DNA of 64,000 nt, from assembly GCA_005784505.1 (NCBI GenBank), contig VCAZ01000099.1, positions 1,384,501 through 1,448,500 on the forward strand, in the 5' to 3' direction. Origin of the DNA: Bagarius yarrelli (Eukaryota > Chordata > Actinopteri > Siluriformes > Sisoridae). Below, one piece after another: positions 11,701 to 24,600 of this stretch. The notes beneath the pieces were generated by a model. The model was given only the letters and a program-made list of their open reading frames with translations, was not told where the DNA came from and ran no database searches. Numbering within the stretch: the stretch's first letter is position 1; every line of letters begins with the position of its first letter. The translations under genes and the position numbers were made by a program.

Positions 11701-14700
11701 TTAAAAGTGTTAAAGAAAAAAGCCTAGCTGTGATGCTGAGCTGTTCAAGAACGTTTGGTTATATTTTGTGTATTCGTTTTAAACATTACATAGAAAGTGG
11801 TCCAGGTACTGTTGTGTGTACACAAACCTTGACTCTGAGAAAGTCTGCAAGCTCATACTGCCCAAAAGCTTTCTGTTGCTTGTGCTTTATCCAGCCTTCA
11901 CCTGGAGATGCCTCCACTACACTCTGTGAGCGTCTGGGCTTCGATCTGGGAGAGAGAGAGAGAGAGAGAAAAAAAGAAAGAACAAAAATAGCTGACAGTT
12001 TAGGAAAGTGGTAGCGCAGTGGTTAAGATGTTGGACTGATACCCAGCATCACTAGGCCACCACTGTAGGCAAGGGCCTTAACCCTGAATTTCTCAGCTGT
12101 ATAAGAGATAAATCTAAGTCGCTCTGGATAAAGGCGTCTGCCAAATGCTGTAAAGGTGATTATATTTACAAAGCAAATCAAAGCTGACATCAAAGACCAA
12201 CCAAAACAGTATCTAGACCTTAAGGAACACAGTCACAACATTAAAGTTCCTCTGAAGAGGCGGCAGCTCAGGAAAGTAAGATAGAGTTTGTACACAATTG
12301 GTAAGTGTGGGTTGTTTTTTTTTTGGCTTCTTCTGCAGAAAATGATTTGTGTGTATATATAAAAACAAAGGATCTTGTCACCGAAACTGTAATTAATGAT
12401 CTTACTTACCGAAAAGGTTTGCATGGAGTGCTGCCATTAGACAAAAAGTCCTCATCACTGCTTGTTGATTCCAGTTTATGTTTGGCTATCCATTCTCTGA
12501 GCTGCCTTTGAGAACAAAAGACCACCAAAATAAATATTAAGCAATGAGAGAAATAACTGTAGGGGTGTTTGTACTGAGATTTTTGGGAGAGAATAAAATA
12601 AAAGATATACCTCATAAAAGGAATAGCCATAAAAAACTTGTTGGGAGCCAGTCCAAGCTTGGATTTGGGGGTCATGTCATTTCTATGACATGGTAGTTTG
12701 TCGACAGAAAACCATTCAATGTTCTATTGAAAGACACACAGACAAAATGTTTGTTCTGTTCAGAATGAAGAAGTCATCGATGCACCACCCCAGTCACAGG
12801 GGCTAAAAGGCAAAAAAAATACTGCACCCTTATTTCTTTTCTGGTTTTGGGGTTAAATTTGGTTTCCTTTGGCACACCAGGGATTATGTAAAGTCGAGCG
12901 AGTTGATCTGTGATTTTTTGCTCAATGAAGGTATCTTTGCAGATGCGGTCTCTGATATCAAAACCAGTCTCTTCTAAAACCTAAGGGGAAAACACAAAAC
13001 AAAATAGGTTTAATAAAAAAAAATACATTGTTCTCCATTATAGTAACTTAACCAAACTAAGTTTAAAGTTTATTTTTGAGGTAAATCTTTGGAGCTAAAA
13101 TGTTTTTACAACAATAATTAATTAACAGACTCCCCTGGAGGCCTGAGTTTGAAACCCACTTCTAACAAAGCTATTAAACTGTGGTAATGACAAATATTTC
13201 TTAATTGAATAAGTCAGAATTTACTTAGACAGCGTAACCTTATTTGTTAGATTAGCATTGATGCGCAAATTAACTAGCTGGCCAGCTTTATTTAAAATAA
13301 GTGAGATGATGGAATTCTGATCTCTTACTCGAAACATCTGATTTATTGGCTTCATTTACCTCTCGTACAGCACAGTCATGGGGCGCCTCATCTTCATTGA
13401 CTTTCCCTTTAGGAAAGCCCCATCCTGACTTGGCCAGGTATCCTTGTACCAGTAATACCTAAACAACAGAAAAGGCTTTAATATAGACTTTCTTCGGACT
13501 GCTGAAAAATAAGGCTCTCCGTCAGTCTTCGATGTAACACACTCACATTATCAAGGGTTTCATCCAGAATAATTGCACCGTATGTAGGAACACCCATCTT
13601 ATACTCTTTCCATTGATCTAAAACCTTCTGAACATCCTCGCCTTGGGGAAGCAGGAATGGACAGTGATTAAAAAGTAAAAAGATGTTAAAGAAAACTAGG
13701 GTTTGGGATGCTGTATATGTCCTGCTTACTAGCACACTTTTCTGTTTATATAGTTTGTTTTGGTTAATGATACCCAGGTGACCAAAGCATGATGTTATAA
13801 TAAATGGCATGGCCTTGCACAAAGTATAAAATTATGAAATCTGACAAACAATTCTTTAGTATTAAATGTTTTGTCCAGAAAGTTTGCAGCCGGTTTTATT
13901 CTCAAAAGCCTGTCAGTGCCAGAAGAATACATAGTTTTAGCCAATATCTAATAAAACCTCTGTGTTGTATAAAAAAAACCCTCCCACATTCCCTGTTTGG
14001 TGCACTGTAAACATTTCTAGCTTTAAACCACTGCTTAAACGATTAGAAAACTAATGAATTTCTAAGAAATATCAGCTTTGGCGATATCAGCAGGATATCA
14101 GCTTTGGCGAAGTCCCTTATCCCACACTGAGGTAGTCCTGGTGTATTCTGCACGTAGAAGTCCAGGTAAAACCAATGGGCAAGTTCGATCTGGAAGCAAA
14201 CTCGGATGGCATTGTCCCTCTCTTCACTGGGGATGTGGAGGATGAAGCGACTACAACAGAAAGAAAATCGCAGATGAAACAAACAAACAAAAAAAAAAAC
14301 ATGCTATAAGGGTAGAGATTAATAAATGCAGCAAGAAAAGCCGTTAGTTTGACAAGGGACACCAAACCCCATAAGCATTTAAAAACATTCGAGGGATATA
14401 AATATATAAAATATTCCTTAAGGAAAATAAGCCAAATTGATTCGGATACCAACTCCCGAAATGTCTGTGATGCTTCTGTACCATCACATGCTTTAAAAAA
14501 AAGAATGAGTCGATAAAAAAAAGAAACGTATAATATATAAGCTTTCTCTAGCTTTCATATGGGCGACAGTCATCAGTGGAGAGAAGAGGACTGAAGGTGT
14601 GAAGGGAGGATGAGGTCATGAGTGACTGTAATGACACAGGGTGTCGGATGTTGATTATTCTGACCATCCTATTGGATTTTGTTATCCTATTATAATATAG

Positions 14701-15393
14701 GAAGTGGGATTTCTATATGTAGTTTCAGTTAACGTTGTGGAAGAGGGGAAATGTGATGTTCTCTTTTTAATTTTACAAGAAAAATGTTGGACGTTTGGTC
14801 ATTGAAATGTAAAGAAAGTAAAAAAATATAGATATTTGCCACAGTTTGTAGACAAGACAGAAGAGAGGGACGTCTCGTTGTGAATTTAGAAAACTGAGAA
14901 CTTATTGTAATAAAATAAACTAAAATCACTTTTTATCGAGCACTAAATCACAGAAAGATCGGATCGGACGGAATCCTAACCGACTATAGAAATCATTTAT
15001 AAACAAATGTATTATATGATTACAAGTAAAATAACATGAACAGCTTCCGGTTTACAGGCTTCTCTAACCAATGTTAGAAATCACTCGCTTTTTAAAATAT
15101 AATACTAATATAAATAAAATGCTTTTTTAATTAAACACACTTACATAACTGTAAGACACATAACGTTAAACAGGCGGCTAGTTTATTATTTACAGTAGCC
15201 TGTAATTCAGTGGTCACTGACAGGGTTCGCTTTAATGAGCACACTGGCGTTGTGCTTATTGCACCGGGGATTTATTAGTATTATTATTGTTATTATTATT
15301 TATTCATTATTTGTTTAAGTTTCTTAAACTACGCAGCTACCTGCAGAGGTCGTCCAATACGCCGTTGGGAATCTCCCCTCGTTTTGTCTCCAT
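8739..15393 (-). CDS. dcp2: mRNA-decapping enzyme 2 (complete, 11 coding exons)
   Basis: Removes the m7G cap from mRNA in the cytoplasm (P-bodies) as catalytic subunit of the Dcp1-Dcp2 complex. Exons: 15341-15393, 14099-14250, 13547-13674, 13360-13458, 12828-12980, 12611-12723, 12410-12505, 11828-11945, 10426-10494, 10254-10305, 8739-8863. They total 1,158 nt, 385 residues, one open frame (human protein about 420). The N-terminal regulatory domain includes FILHIPSEERDNAIRVCFQIE. The Nudix box fits GX5EX7REUXEEXGU: G129, E135, R143-E144, E147-E148, G150. The Box B region and a low-complexity tail follow, and the tail ends with the conserved short motif SFLNFKFDREAIM. The start METKRGEIPNGVLDDLC matches the family start. 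Exons 2 and 3 are separated by an AT-AC intron. The gene is head to head with reep5. Confidence 0.96.
9232..9628 (+). repeat. purine-rich minisatellite (GA/ACAGATAGAATAAAG)
   Basis: About 400 bases of (GA)n interspersed with a unit of roughly 60 bases containing 'gacagatagaataaagagac' and 'gaagaatagaaagtgtgaga', repeated about five times with indels. It lies in the last dcp2 intron. Long opposite-strand frames across it are low-complexity Ser/Leu reading and not genes. Confidence 0.9.
12005..12156 (+). mobile_element. tRNA-derived SINE
   Basis: The tRNA-like head carries an A-box-like 'gtagcgcagtggttaag', and the conserved 3' part is 'aagtcgctctggataaagg' plus 'cgtctgccaaatgctgtaaa'. It lies in the dcp2 intron between exons 7 and 8. 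The same family recurs at least ten times in this window. Confidence 0.85.
13675..14098 (-). other. U12-type AT-AC intron of dcp2
   Basis: No GT-AG pair joins exons 2 and 3 in frame, but minor-spliceosome signals fit exactly. The 5' site is ATATCCT immediately after GCCAAAGCTG. A branch sequence TTTTCTTTAAC has its branch A about 11 bases before a terminal TTTTTAC. Joining there gives A-V-F-N-H-C-P, matching the conserved decapping-enzyme sequence. The exon end plus 'atat' is repeated 28 bases inside the intron (GCCAAAGCTGATAT). Confidence 0.85.
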
Positions 15394-17987
15394 GTTAATG
15401 AAGGTAAAAGCATACCGAACTAACAAGACCGCTTAGGTAAAAACAAACCGTGCAAATGCAACCGCGCTCGCTTAATTCGCACCGCCGCCACAAACAGACG
15501 TCGCCATATCAATTACCATCTAGGAGAAGAAACAAAATCCAGCAAACGCTGAAAAAACATCTAACTTCTTCATTTGTATATGTTACGACGTAGCTAGCTG
15601 ACTAGCATTAGGGGAAAACATTGTCTCAATCCTCGGCGGGACAGGATGAAACGTTTCAACGAGGGCGGGAGCATTTGCTATAAAGACCAATAGCATCACG
15701 TACTCGGGCTAAAAAAGAGCTACCGACCAATAACCGATCTGTGACGTAACTAGCACGGGGAACAACCAATCGAGTTGCAGTAAAGTAAGGCCGCTAGCAA
15801 GTTTGGATGATATAACGACTGTATTTAAACTATTCACTGCTCTTACTAATAAGATGAAGTATATTATAATTAAAAGCATGAGTACTGAAGATCAAGAAAA
15901 GCAGGACTATTTAAATCAACAATTGAAGGGAAATCTTTAATGATATCACATTTTTCAATAAATTATGCACATTTCCCCAAATCTAGTCTTAAAGTCCTTT
16001 AGTCTGCATTTTTAGTGTTTTTTCCCCCACTTCAAATCTATTATCAAGTAATGCCTGACTAGGGTTATAAACCTCTTTCTGGAATATAAGAAGAGGTCAG
16101 TAGAAAAGAGCAGAAAACAGACATGATAGAAAGTTGGTGTTCTTCCTATTAATAATGTTATCGAGAATTGTTTAAAACAAACAACACATGATCTTATTTT
16201 ACATTACATTACAACTAGTCTGATAACGAAACTGATCTGTGTGCAGAATAACAGACGGTAACTAATTTTAAATATAAGGTCATGGTGTGTGATATGAGAT
16301 CCATCTTAAGACAGTCTTATCTGAGACCTTGCTAGCTAAAAAAGTATACACACATTTATTCTTGTCCAGGGGGTCTGGTTCAAACATTCTCTGTAATACT
16401 CTTTCAATGGGAAAAAAAAAGGAATTTTAATCAGATTTTGAATATCCAAGTAAAGTAAGACTAAATGTTTGGAGAAGTTATGTTTTTAAGTTTACCTACT
16501 CTTCATGGTATTTGTTGGCACGATGCTCCCATCCCCAGGCTTAACAGTTAAATACAATACATAGAGCATGTCATTATAGACATAATGCTGATCTTTTTTA
16601 GTGATTAATGTACAGTTTTGTTGTTGTTGTTTTCTTGGGTTCAGATAAACATTTGAACCAAATTTTAAACGTATATTTCCTGTAATTTATTGTTTCTTAT
16701 TTATTATTCTTCTGAATAAACTTCACAACTGACCAAATAATTGCAACTGCCCAGACATAAACAGATTATATATGCATAGAGTATGAAATGTTAACTTACA
16801 CATTATAAACACCTACTCTCACACATCTTCACATCTACAGCAATTTAGAACAGACTAAAGAAACAAGGAAGAACATCAGATGCTTCACAAAACAGTAACC
16901 TAATCAGGACTAAACCAGGAACCCTGGAACTATGTGCAGTACCTGTGTCTTATCCATGCCACACAGGGACATCTGATACAACCAATTCGTCTAGTTTTAA
17001 TGAATTATTTTACAATGCACCATAGAAACAAGCCTGATTTTTCTACAAACCCCTTCTTGTTAGGTGCAGTTCACCTGACACCCTGTATTTACAGACCGTG
17101 ACGGCAGTGAATAAGGAAGGGTGTGGTCTGAAGTCATTTATTCATTTATTTATTTATTCACTTTAATAAGACTCGTCACCAACAAGGAAATGTGTAACAT
17201 ATACAAAATATGATGTTTATAACAATTATTTAAAAAAAAAAAAGAATTATTGTTATATACGCCATAAATGTAAAGACGCACACGCACATTATTTGCCTTG
17301 AAGTGATGTCGCCACCAGCCAGGGTTGCCAGAGTGAGGAAATTTGTACATTTTCCGAACAAGTAAATAATTAGAATGAAATCTATGTAGTTTGTCAAAGG
17401 AAAAAAAGGAGGAGAAGAAGAAGTTGTAAGTGCACACAGCGTATATATGGTGTATAAATAATTATTATACAAAATGCCTAAGGAGAATGCCGACGTAAAC
17501 TAAATAAAATGCCTAAGCGAACTCTTTTCCCGTGCAAAGACTGAGCTTTTTAAGTATTGTTGTGCCATACAGTGTGGTTGCCAATCATTCATGTGTACCC
17601 CTATGATCAAACGTGTTTTTTTAAAACTTTTTATTATTTCTACAAAGAAAAAATGTAAAAGTGCAGTGTAAAACTTATGGCTAAATGATCGAATAATCTA
17701 TTAGACCTATTTTAAGGGAGTGGAGAGATTATGATTAAATCAAATGGGGATTGAGTCTGAAATAGAGGTTAGCAAAAAATTTACACGTGGCTGTAATGGT
17801 CTTGGCCCCCTAAACGATCCTATATTGTGTGGATTGTATGGAAATGTTGCTCAGACCTGGCAACCCTGTCTTTAACGTTACTCTGACGCAGCATCTGTGC
17901 AGAGGAGGTTTAGCTGCTCTATGCGAGCGTCGTATGTAACGAACTTCATTTTCATAGACAAATAATTGTTTTATTAAAAAAGAAAAA
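15394..17987. other. dcp2-reep5 bidirectional intergenic region
   Basis: Separates the divergent dcp2 and reep5 starts. The first 400 bases are GC-richer and hold the dcp2 leader and promoter signals; the remainder is AT-rich with no recognised gene or long repeat. A tRNA or SINE was not seen. Confidence 0.6.
15687..15770 (+). promoter_or_regulatory. three evenly spaced CCAAT boxes with a CRE-like site
   Basis: CCAAT occurs at 15687, 15727 and 15766 (spacings 40 and 39) and TGACGTAA at 15742-15749. This lies about 300 bases upstream of the dcp2 ATG, where a TATA-less housekeeping promoter is expected. NF-Y and CREB/ATF binding is inferred from consensus only. Confidence 0.5.
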
Positions 17988-20900
17988 ATGGCTCAAGCGT
18001 TAAAAGAAAGATTCGACAAGTTCCTGCATGAGAAAAACATGATGACAGACATGCTGGCGAAGCTGGAGGCCAAAACCGGAGTGAACCGATCTTACATCGC
18101 GCTCGGTGAGTGGATTCATGTAATTTGCAAGGAAAATGACGTTTTTTTTGGGGAAAAAAGGCTTAGATTTTGCTTGTGGGTGGAGATGGTGGAGATGTTC
18201 AGGTTGGACATGATGGCGATTTCTTTATCTCCATTTCTGTCTGTTTCTGTAGCTGTCATCGCTGTTATTTCTATTTACCTCGTCATCGGTTATGGCGCTT
18301 CCCTGCTCTGCAATCTCATCGGATTTGCCTATCCTGCCTACGTATCGTAAGTCTGCCTTAAAATGTCGAACGCATTCACAACAAGCAAAAAAACCACAAT
18401 CATTTTAATCTTTGTTAGTGAATTATGATGCCTGTGCCATGCTTCCGTGTCGACGTACCACGTCGTTTCCTGGAAAAACTGCTCTAGTGTATAGTTAGAT
18501 CTATTATGTCTATACTAAGTATTACGGTAAGATGCGGTCTTAGACTCAAGGCCCCAGTTAACACTTTAGGCCTGGCATAAGCATGACTTTACTAAAACTG
18601 ATGCAGATCAGTGAAATAATACATATAATACACTTTATACAATAAAATCATTACAGTTTTTCTGAAGCAGGATGATTATTCTAAACCCTCTGGATTAAAG
18701 GTGGCCAGAATGATTGAATGATAGCAATGAGGTCCTTGGTTCTGTTGTGTAGATCAGGTTTCAACCTGTGCAGAATGTTATTCGTTTTACCCCGTGTATG
18801 TGTGGGTTTCCCCTGGGGTTCCGTCTGGATACATTCTAATTCTAAACCTCAATTAATGTCTTGTGTGTGTGTGTGGATTTGTCTTATATTTAGTGTATTA
18901 TTACCCCTCACATATGGTGATCCAGCACATGCTCAATAAAGCTTTTAAATAGTTACATCAACCTGATATTTAGAATTAGAATATAGTAAGAATTTGGCCA
19001 GCGCAGTGGGTTAAAGGCGCCGACACCCACATGCGTGGTTGTGGTCCAGCGACCCGGGTTTGATTCTGGCTCAGGTCCATTCCCGTCTTTTTCTGTTCTA
19101 TCAATAAAGGCAAAAATGCTAATAATATATAGCAGTTATAGCAGTTAATTCTCATGATTCAAAGCATAAACCATCGTAAATTAGTTAATTATAAGCAGCT
19201 AGATCCTGCTACAGCTTTCGGCCATGGCTGGTCTGGGACATTAACCAGCTCCAACAGGTAACCGGCAAAAAGTGTTTTTCATAATTGTCCAAATTAAATG
19301 AATTAATCCTCAGGCAGGGTTTTATCCTGAAGGGCAAAGCACATGACTGTAAACGATGAGTATTTTTTTCTAATGTTGTTAATACTTTAGGTTATTACTG
19401 TATAACCCATGCTTTCATTTATGTTTTAAATAGAGTGTACTTCTATTTTATTACATCTCACTACTGTGATGATGTGTAATGATGAAATGTAGTGATGTGT
19501 AGTGACAAACAACCTAAGGCATTCCTTATATTTCAAAGGAAAACTCTGAAAATAATTCCCAAACAAAAGAGTCCAACACCTTTATGTTCTGAAATATAAT
19601 TGTATCTCCAAATACAATTATAACATTATTTCCTTTAATTATCTCATCATTATCTTTATATAATAAACCAAGTGAAAGGTCCAGGTTAGATAAGTAGACT
19701 GTCTGCTTTTAATGATTTTTTAATGATTTTTTTTACACACATCCCTGGAGTTTACACAGAAAACTATAAAACATTTTGTTATGCACAGAAAAAGTCTATA
19801 TAAACTCAAATAATCACTCTTTACAACCAGGTTAAACTGAAAAACCTCTCGAAAAGCACCACACATGTGGTCAGAGATCCAGGGGTGGATGAGCTAAAAA
19901 AAGGATCAAAAGGCTGTTCTAGGCACATACCCCCTGAACTGTACAGATGGCAAAAGGTAATACAGTGGAGTAGAAGTTAATCTGACCTGTTGTAGGCCAT
20001 CCACGTCCAGGTTTGAGCGTGTGTGTATGTAATGATGCCAATAATGAGGTCATCGCAGTTGTAAGAAGTGATTATTTGAGTGATTAAGTTATGTCTATCC
20101 TCCAACCAAAGTTTTACTCTAATCTTATCAGCAAGGCGCTTTCACCCACAGAACTGTTACTCCCTCACTGTTCTATGTTATTCTATTCTATGCTGTGTGT
20201 GTGAAAATCCCAGGAGTGCAGGAGTTATACTTGGGAAATACTTGGGTCAGCCTATCTGAGCTAGCCGAATCTGCATGATTTTATACACTGCCTTGCTGCT
20301 ATTTAATTGGCTGATCGGATCACTGTTTAACCAAGAAAGACATTTCTATTAGATAATTGGTTAGTATATGTCATGGAATGTTGTATATTGTAAGAGTTGT
20401 TTTTTTTTTGGTGAAAGATTATTTAAGTCAGTATTTTGTCCTTGCTATGTAATGCATTAGATGAAAATTTGGATTTCTCATGTGGATGATTAGTGTGTGG
20501 ATGCTGGGTAATTAGACTGTGTCATTAAGCGCGTCCATATTAAAATTAAATCATGACCGTGCGCTTGATCGTCATAAAACTAAATAAAAACAATTAAATT
20601 ATTATTATGCAGGTTTACATCATTCTCATATACCTTAAATACAGCATAATAGTACGCATCCTCTTTAGCACTGCCGCTTTAGTACTGAGGCTTCTATTTC
20701 CTCCTCCTGCACAGGAAAACAGATTGTGGGTTTTTATAAATCACGCGAACTCTGTAAAACCACGCTATTGCGAAACTTTTAGGATGTTGAAGTTTAGCGC
20801 TTTTTGTACTAAACCATTGAAATCTGTTCTGACTCATCCTTTACCCACATAGCGAAAGGGAAGGTCTGCTGCTGGTTATTTCCACATGCTCCTCACACCA

Positions 20901-21638
20901 CGTGTACTTCTGACTCATGTTCCGTACGCCCTACTGGAGTTCTCTGTTAAAAAGTTCATGCTTCACCTGCTTGGCATTTCACACACAAGCCACATTTAAC
21001 AGATCAGATCGCAGCCACACGAATTATTGACCTGTTTTACAGTGTAAAAAATGCAGTCTGTCAGTGTCAATAAACAGAAATAATTGCGTCAGTTCGTTTA
21101 AAGCTTTGCTATTAGATGGCAAACCTCTTATTTTATTTATCTAGCCACCATGATAACCTGTTTTTTTCTGTTTTGATCCAAATAAACTATGTGGAAAGTG
21201 TGTGTGTGTGTGTAAGTACATAAGAGAGATGGTGAGTGGGAAAAAGTGTGATAGTTAGTGTACTTGAGTGTCTGTGTATGTAAAAGAGAGAGAGAAAGTG
21301 TGTGAGAAAAAGTGTAACGAGTGTGTGAAGTGGGGCCAGTGGGGAAGTGGTAGAGCAGTGGTTCAGGTGTTGGACTGATACCTGGAAGATTGGGGTTTGA
21401 TTCCCAGCACCGCCATGTTGCCACTGCTGGGCCCCTGAGCAAGGCCCTTAACCCCTAACTGCCAATTGTAAATAAAAATAAATAAATAAAAAGTGCACGA
21501 GTGACAGAGAGAGAGAAAGAGTGTGTGAGAGAGAGAGAGGGAAAGAGAGTGAGAGGAAGGGTGAGATAGAGAGAGAGAGAGAAATTGCGAGAGAGCAAGA
21601 GCGCGGGAGATAGAGCACGAGAGAGATCTTGAGAGAGA

Positions 21639-21692
<54 letters not shown>

Positions 21693-24600
21693 TTGAGCGA
21701 GATGGTTATTCTCTTTGCTCTAATACACAAACTCTTATACCTGTTTGCAGAATCAAAGCCATTGAAAGTGTCAACAAAGATGATGACACAAAATGGCTCA
21801 CCTACTGGGTCGTGTACGGTGTGTTCAGTGTGGCTGAGTTCTTCGCTGACATCTTCCTGTCCTGGTTTCCTTTCTATTACATAGGAAAGGTAAGTGAGTG
21901 AGGTCGTGTGCGTGCCTAGTGCGTGTGTCTGCCTGCGTGCGTGCCCGTGCGTGTCTGCCTACGTGCGTGTGTCTGTGCGTGCGTGTGTCTGCCTGCGTGC
22001 GTGTGTCTGCCTGCGTGCGTGTGTCTGCCTGCGTGCGTGTGTCTGCCTGCGTGCGTGTCTGCGTGTGTGTCTGCGTGCTGCTGAGTGCGTGGTCTGCGTG
22101 CGTGCGTGCGTGCGTGTGTCTGGTGCCTGCGTGCGTGTGTCTGCCTGCGTGCGTGTGTGTGCTGCGTGCGTGCGTGCGTGTGTCTGCCTGCGTGCGTGCG
22201 TGTGTCTGCCTGCGTGCGTGCGTCTGCCTACGTGCGTGCCTGCCGCTGCGTGCGTGCCTGCGTGCGTGCGTGTGTCTGCCTGCGTGCGTGCGTGTGTCTG
22301 CCTGCGTGCGTGCGTGTGTCTGCCTGCGTGCGTGCGTGTGTCTGCATGCGTGCGTGCGTGTGTCTGCATGCGTGCGTGCGTGTGTCTGCCTGCGTGAGTG
22401 TGTGTGATGTTAAATAAATCTCCTGGTCTGTCAGTTGGTTGTCTTTAAGATCCTTTGTCAATATTCTCCCAGCTTTATTTGTTAAAATAAAAAGTAAACA
22501 TTGCGATGTTTATTAAAGAAAAGTTTGTATAGGCTTTGTTATTCAGGTGATTAATAGGAATGGAAAAAATACATGCTGTCAAAAATATTCAATTACTCAG
22601 TGGAAGAATGTAAAAATGAGAACATCATCTAGGGAAAAATAGAACCAGATTTGGCAGACGACAAACTAAGCAATTGGGGGTTAAGGGACTTGCTCAGGGG
22701 CCCAACAGTGGCAGCTTGGGGGTGCTGGGACTTAAACCCTGATCTTCCAATTAGATCGCCACTGTGCTACCACTTAATTATTCACACCAGTAGGAAAGTT
22801 TAAGGAAAAGTTTTCTACGAAAATGCTATATTCGCCTCAGTTGGGTCTTCCACACAAGTTGGAATGTTTCAACTTAAGCAGAAACTTCGAATGACGTGTT
22901 GTTGCGCAAACCAATCAGCAAAGCGCTCATGGACCAGACAGGTCTGTTGTATCAGACAATACAGGAGAGCGTTACTGTAACAGTCCGAATTTGAGGGGTT
23001 TTTTTTGCATAAAACTGTGCGAGTGAAGTGAAAACCATCCCTTGTGTAATCTAGACCGAGTGACGCAACGCACATTATTCACTTAACATTTAGTGTGACT
23101 GCAACATTAGCGTTGTAAAACCCCACTCCAGGAAAGTTCTTCATGGTTAAGGTAGCTTAAGAGGTTAAAGTGTTGAGCTGCTGGGCCCTTGAGTGAGGCC
23201 CCCTAACCATCAACTGCTTAGATGTGTATGTAACATGAGAAAAATGTCTGTAAATGATGCACAATAAAGTGTCTGTCTACAGTGCTTAAAAATATCTCTA
23301 GGCGGTACATGAGACCATGAGCTTATATATTTTTACACTCAAAGGTCTTTTGTCAGATACTAAAACTATTTAATTTAATTTATCTAATCAGACCTTTGTG
23401 GTGTTATTAAACCCCGTCCTTAAAACGTTATCTCTAAGGTCATGTGCTTCACATCATGTCCTCGTGTCTCTGTCTCGCTCCCTCTCTCTGTCTCTCTCTC
23501 TTTCTCGTTTTCTCTCGCTCTGTCCCTCTCTCTCTCCCAGTGCGCCTTCCTGGTGTGGTGCATGGCTCCGACTCCCTCGAACGGCTCCATGCAGATCTAC
23601 ACACGCATCATTCGACCTTTCTTCCTAAAGAATGAAGCCAGGATCGACACGGTGGTGAAGGACATAAAGGACAAAGCATCCGACGCCGCAGATAAATTTA
23701 AAGAAGAGGGTAATGAGACCAGAAATTATTTCTTGCCAAGCTGCATTCTGGGTTTTGTTTTTTTTTTTGGCTTGTATAGGTGTCTCGTGAGAGACTACGC
23801 CGCTTACCTGCTGGCTTTGTTGTTGTGCCACACGATCTCATGGGGTAACGTTCCCTGACTCTGGCGTCACCTGTTTGTTAAATGGAACATTGTAAAACCC
23901 TCAACACGCCCTGCTTGAACAAACATGTCTGCTTTTCCTAGTGATACCCATCCCTTTTTTTGCATAACTTTGGCAAATAGTAGAAATAAGTTTAAACAAG
24001 TGTGGGGATAAAGATTAAAGGTAATGGTAGTGTGGGGGTAAAGAATTATTGGTACGTGTCACTGTCATTACCACACCTGACTATTTTCTGGTCAAGATAG
24101 AAACCCTGAACATGTAAAATTTGAAAAACAGAATCATTTCAACCTCAAACAATAAATGTATCCCATAAAACTCAATAAAAGACAAACGGGGCTGCACAAT
24201 ATATCCAAATAATTGAAATATCGCAAATGTGCATGTAGTAATATGCATATCGCAATGGTTTGCGATAAAAAATTGATCTAATCATTTATATACTTTAATA
24301 CTTAATACTTTAAAGAATTATAGCCCGTCCAAGTTTTAGGTCGACGCACTTAGTAAAATATCAGTCACATGAATGTAAATTGGGAAATGCATCGAGGTGC
24401 TTTGACGCACGACCACCAACAAGCCGCGAATCTTTCATAGCCGTTTTATCTTGATAATCCCGAGGCACTCGCAGCCGCTGCTAAGAATTTAGTGCCAAAC
24501 GAAGAAGCACCCCAAAGATATGGCAGTATTTAGGTTTTTAAAGAGAAGTACACATGCAGACTAAAGTTCTAAAAGAACATGTAAATCTCAAGTGGAAACT

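Noticed and set aside
22000..22404. Possible CRISPR-like array
   Set aside because: Repeat units are contiguous without unique spacers and the genome is vertebrate.
21894..22461. Overlapping long frames on both strands (Cys/Val/Arg and His/Thr/Arg repeats)
   Set aside because: The 18-22 base minisatellite unit has no stops in several frames; there are no splice sites or non-repetitive sequence to support a gene.
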